A DNA stretch of 35,297 nt, taken from positions 1-35,297 of the forward strand of contig JAIBDQ010000018.1 of the NCBI GenBank assembly GCA_024686135.1, read 5' to 3'. The translations under genes and the position numbers were made by a program. This document shows, in pieces, positions 34,090-35,297 of this stretch. Each line of letters begins with the position of its first letter. The stretch's first letter is position 1. This DNA comes from Halobacteriovorax sp. (GTDB taxonomy: Bacteria; Bdellovibrionota; Bacteriovoracia; Bacteriovoracales; Bacteriovoracaceae). The notes beneath the pieces were generated by a model. It ran no database searches and had not been told where the DNA came from. It saw only the letters and a program-made list of their open reading frames with translations.

Positions 34090-34533
34090 GTGAAAAACAC
34101 CGAAAAAGTTTCAAGATTATTAGCTGGCCCTGAAGTTAGATCATGGAGGGCCTTGTTCAATGCTTTTAAAAGCCTCTCTTCAGAGTTTGAGAGCAGCCTC
34201 TTAGAGCATGACTGTTCCGTACCGCGATTTCAGATTTTACTGCATCTCCATACTACTGGACCACATACTCCAGTAACACTAAGTAGATTAATGAAGGTAA
34301 GCCGAGCAAATATTACGACTTTCTTAAAAAGGTTAATTGAAGACGGTCTAATAAAGTCAACTCTAGAAAATGGCTCAGAAAAAAGACCTGCCTATCAGTT
34401 AACCAAAAAAGGTGTAAAGTTTTTTGAAACAGTACTTCCCTCTCATATTGGGAATGTAAAAAAGAAGATGCCTGCTTTTCCAGAGGAGCTTATCGCTCTT
34501 TTAGAAGAAATCCCCGAGACTCTTGAAAATTAA
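34090..34533 (+). CDS. MarR-family transcriptional regulator
   Basis: The winged helix-turn-helix is clear: TPVTLSRLMKVSRANITTFLKRL, then the wing with EKRPAYQLTKKGVKFF, flanked by dimerising helices (15-40 and 110-147). The 147-residue length is typical. It starts at GTG 34090 with a poor ribosome site. The ligand and targets are unknown. It ends five bases before the convergent membrane-protein gene. Confidence 0.82.
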   Translation: MKNTEKVSRLLAGPEVRSWRALFNAFKSLSSEFESSLLEHDCSVPRFQILLHLHTTGPHTPVTLSRLMKVSRANITTFLKRLIEDGLIKSTLENGSEKRPAYQLTKKGVKFFETVLPSHIGNVKKKMPAFPEELIALLEEIPETLEN

Positions 34534-34538
34534 TTATC

Positions 34539-35297
34539 TTATTTAAATCTGGAAAGAGTTTTATCTATATTTTTAAAATTAGGGTTTAACTCTTTTACCT
34601 TTAGGAGTTGTTTCTTTGCCATTGGATAATTTTTTTTCAAAATATAGACGTGAGCTTTATTATAATAAGCCTTAGTCACTTGATCTGATCTAACCAATAT
34701 TTTATCCAAATATATAAGAGCATCATCTAGTTTCTTTCTTCTTAGTAGCCACATAGAATAATTCTCAAGCGACCGAGGCCTATGCTCCCATTCCTTAATA
34801 ACTTCTGAATACTCATTAACCATAAAACTAGAAAATGGTCTTTGTAATGATTTAAATCGCGCACCTGCTGGAGTAAAAGGTAATCTCATCTGATTACTAA
34901 TCTCTAAGAAGACACCTGGTTTATCCAAGAAACTCGGGGTATCCATAAACAGATTCCAAGTCTTTCGATAACTTCCTTTACCGACAATATCATGCCTTGT
35001 TTTATTGGCCAAAGTCATAAGGTTATATTGATAATATGCTGTAATTAAAAAACCTACGGCCAATGAAACTTTAACAACTTTCCAGTATATATTTTGAGAA
35101 GAAAACTTGATTAATTCCTCCCCTCCCATAATAAGAAAGATAAAAAGTATAAGAAGAGAAGAGTCCACATAAAAAGGTTGAACTGCAGAATATAAGCCTA
35201 AGTAAAATAAAATGCCAAGCCAACCGGACTTTTCTAATCCCTTCTTATTTAGAAGTTCTTTTCCCATAAAATAACATAATGCTATAAAACCTAGGAT
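34539..35297 (-). CDS. C-terminal part of an O-antigen-ligase-like membrane protein with TPRs (5' end outside window)
   Basis: The frame is open through the window edge, and the ten codons before the in-frame ATG 35267 encode more hydrophobic residues, so this is the end of a longer membrane protein. Visible are helices near LGILFYLGLYSAVQPFYVDSS and a second at VSLAVGFLITAYY, then a soluble tail with tetratricopeptide-like repeats (RKKLDDALIYLDKILVRS, KKNYPMAKKQLLKVKELNPN). The PFYVDSSLLILFIFLI segment resembles the last helices of O-antigen ligase/polymerase proteins, several of which end in TPRs. The assignment is inferred from this fragment alone. Confidence 0.55.
   Translation of the reverse strand: MLGFIALCYFMGKELLNKKGLEKSGWLGILFYLGLYSAVQPFYVDSSLLILFIFLIMGGEELIKFSSQNIYWKVVKVSLAVGFLITAYYQYNLMTLANKTRHDIVGKGSYRKTWNLFMDTPSFLDKPGVFLEISNQMRLPFTPAGARFKSLQRPFSSFMVNEYSEVIKEWEHRPRSLENYSMWLLRRKKLDDALIYLDKILVRSDQVTKAYYNKAHVYILKKNYPMAKKQLLKVKELNPNFKNIDKTLSRFK

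Overview
This A+T-rich window has densely packed, often overlapping genes. It looks like a chromosomal segment of a predatory, low-GC member of the Bdellovibrionota, most like Bacteriovorax/Halobacteriovorax. That placement is an inference from gene style: many secreted and outer-membrane proteins of no known family, a TesA-YbbA-YbbP block, small CxxC proteins and flagellar-type motor parts. No tRNA, rRNA, insertion sequence, phage gene or CRISPR array is visible, and no gap exceeds about 115 bases.

Layout. 1-3643 (+): the end of an unrecognised protein, a signal peptidase II-like protein fused to a HAMP-like membrane module, a single-heme outer-membrane barrel and a TPR-plus-barrel outer-membrane protein. 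3688-3870 (+): a 60-residue CxxC protein with its own promoter. 14670-3860 (-): a run of eleven tightly packed genes, MoxR ATPase, DUF58, TgpA-like transglutaminase, TesA, YbbA, YbbP, a NosF/NosY-like ABC exporter, YceI, a cytochrome c lipoprotein and an RlmI-like methyltransferase. 14825-16674 (+): a lytic transglycosylase lipoprotein and a membrane PilZ protein, closed by a clear hairpin. 16717-20335 (-): a secreted caspase-fold-like protein and an RND-superfamily exporter.

20434-26251: a Cys-rich secreted protein (+), then a minus-strand class II aldolase, PlsC-type acyltransferase and hexapeptide acyltransferase, divergent from a MATE transporter and a B12-binding radical SAM enzyme (+). 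This set suggests envelope lipid or metabolite modification. 26227-28495 (-): a two-component system with a good sigma70-type promoter and a palindrome over its -35 box.

28609-33994 (+) is the most interesting part. A DEDDh exonuclease is followed by a compact three-gene operon: a 1022-residue MotB-like stator protein with a huge coiled coil and an OmpA-like end, a MotA/TolQ/ExbB-like partner, and a stand-alone cyclic-nucleotide-binding-domain protein. A sigma28 (FliA)-like sequence lies upstream. This looks like an ion-driven motor that matches no classical MotAB, TolQR, ExbBD or Zorya arrangement. The window ends with a MarR regulator (+) and the C-terminal part of an O-antigen-ligase-like membrane protein with TPRs (-).
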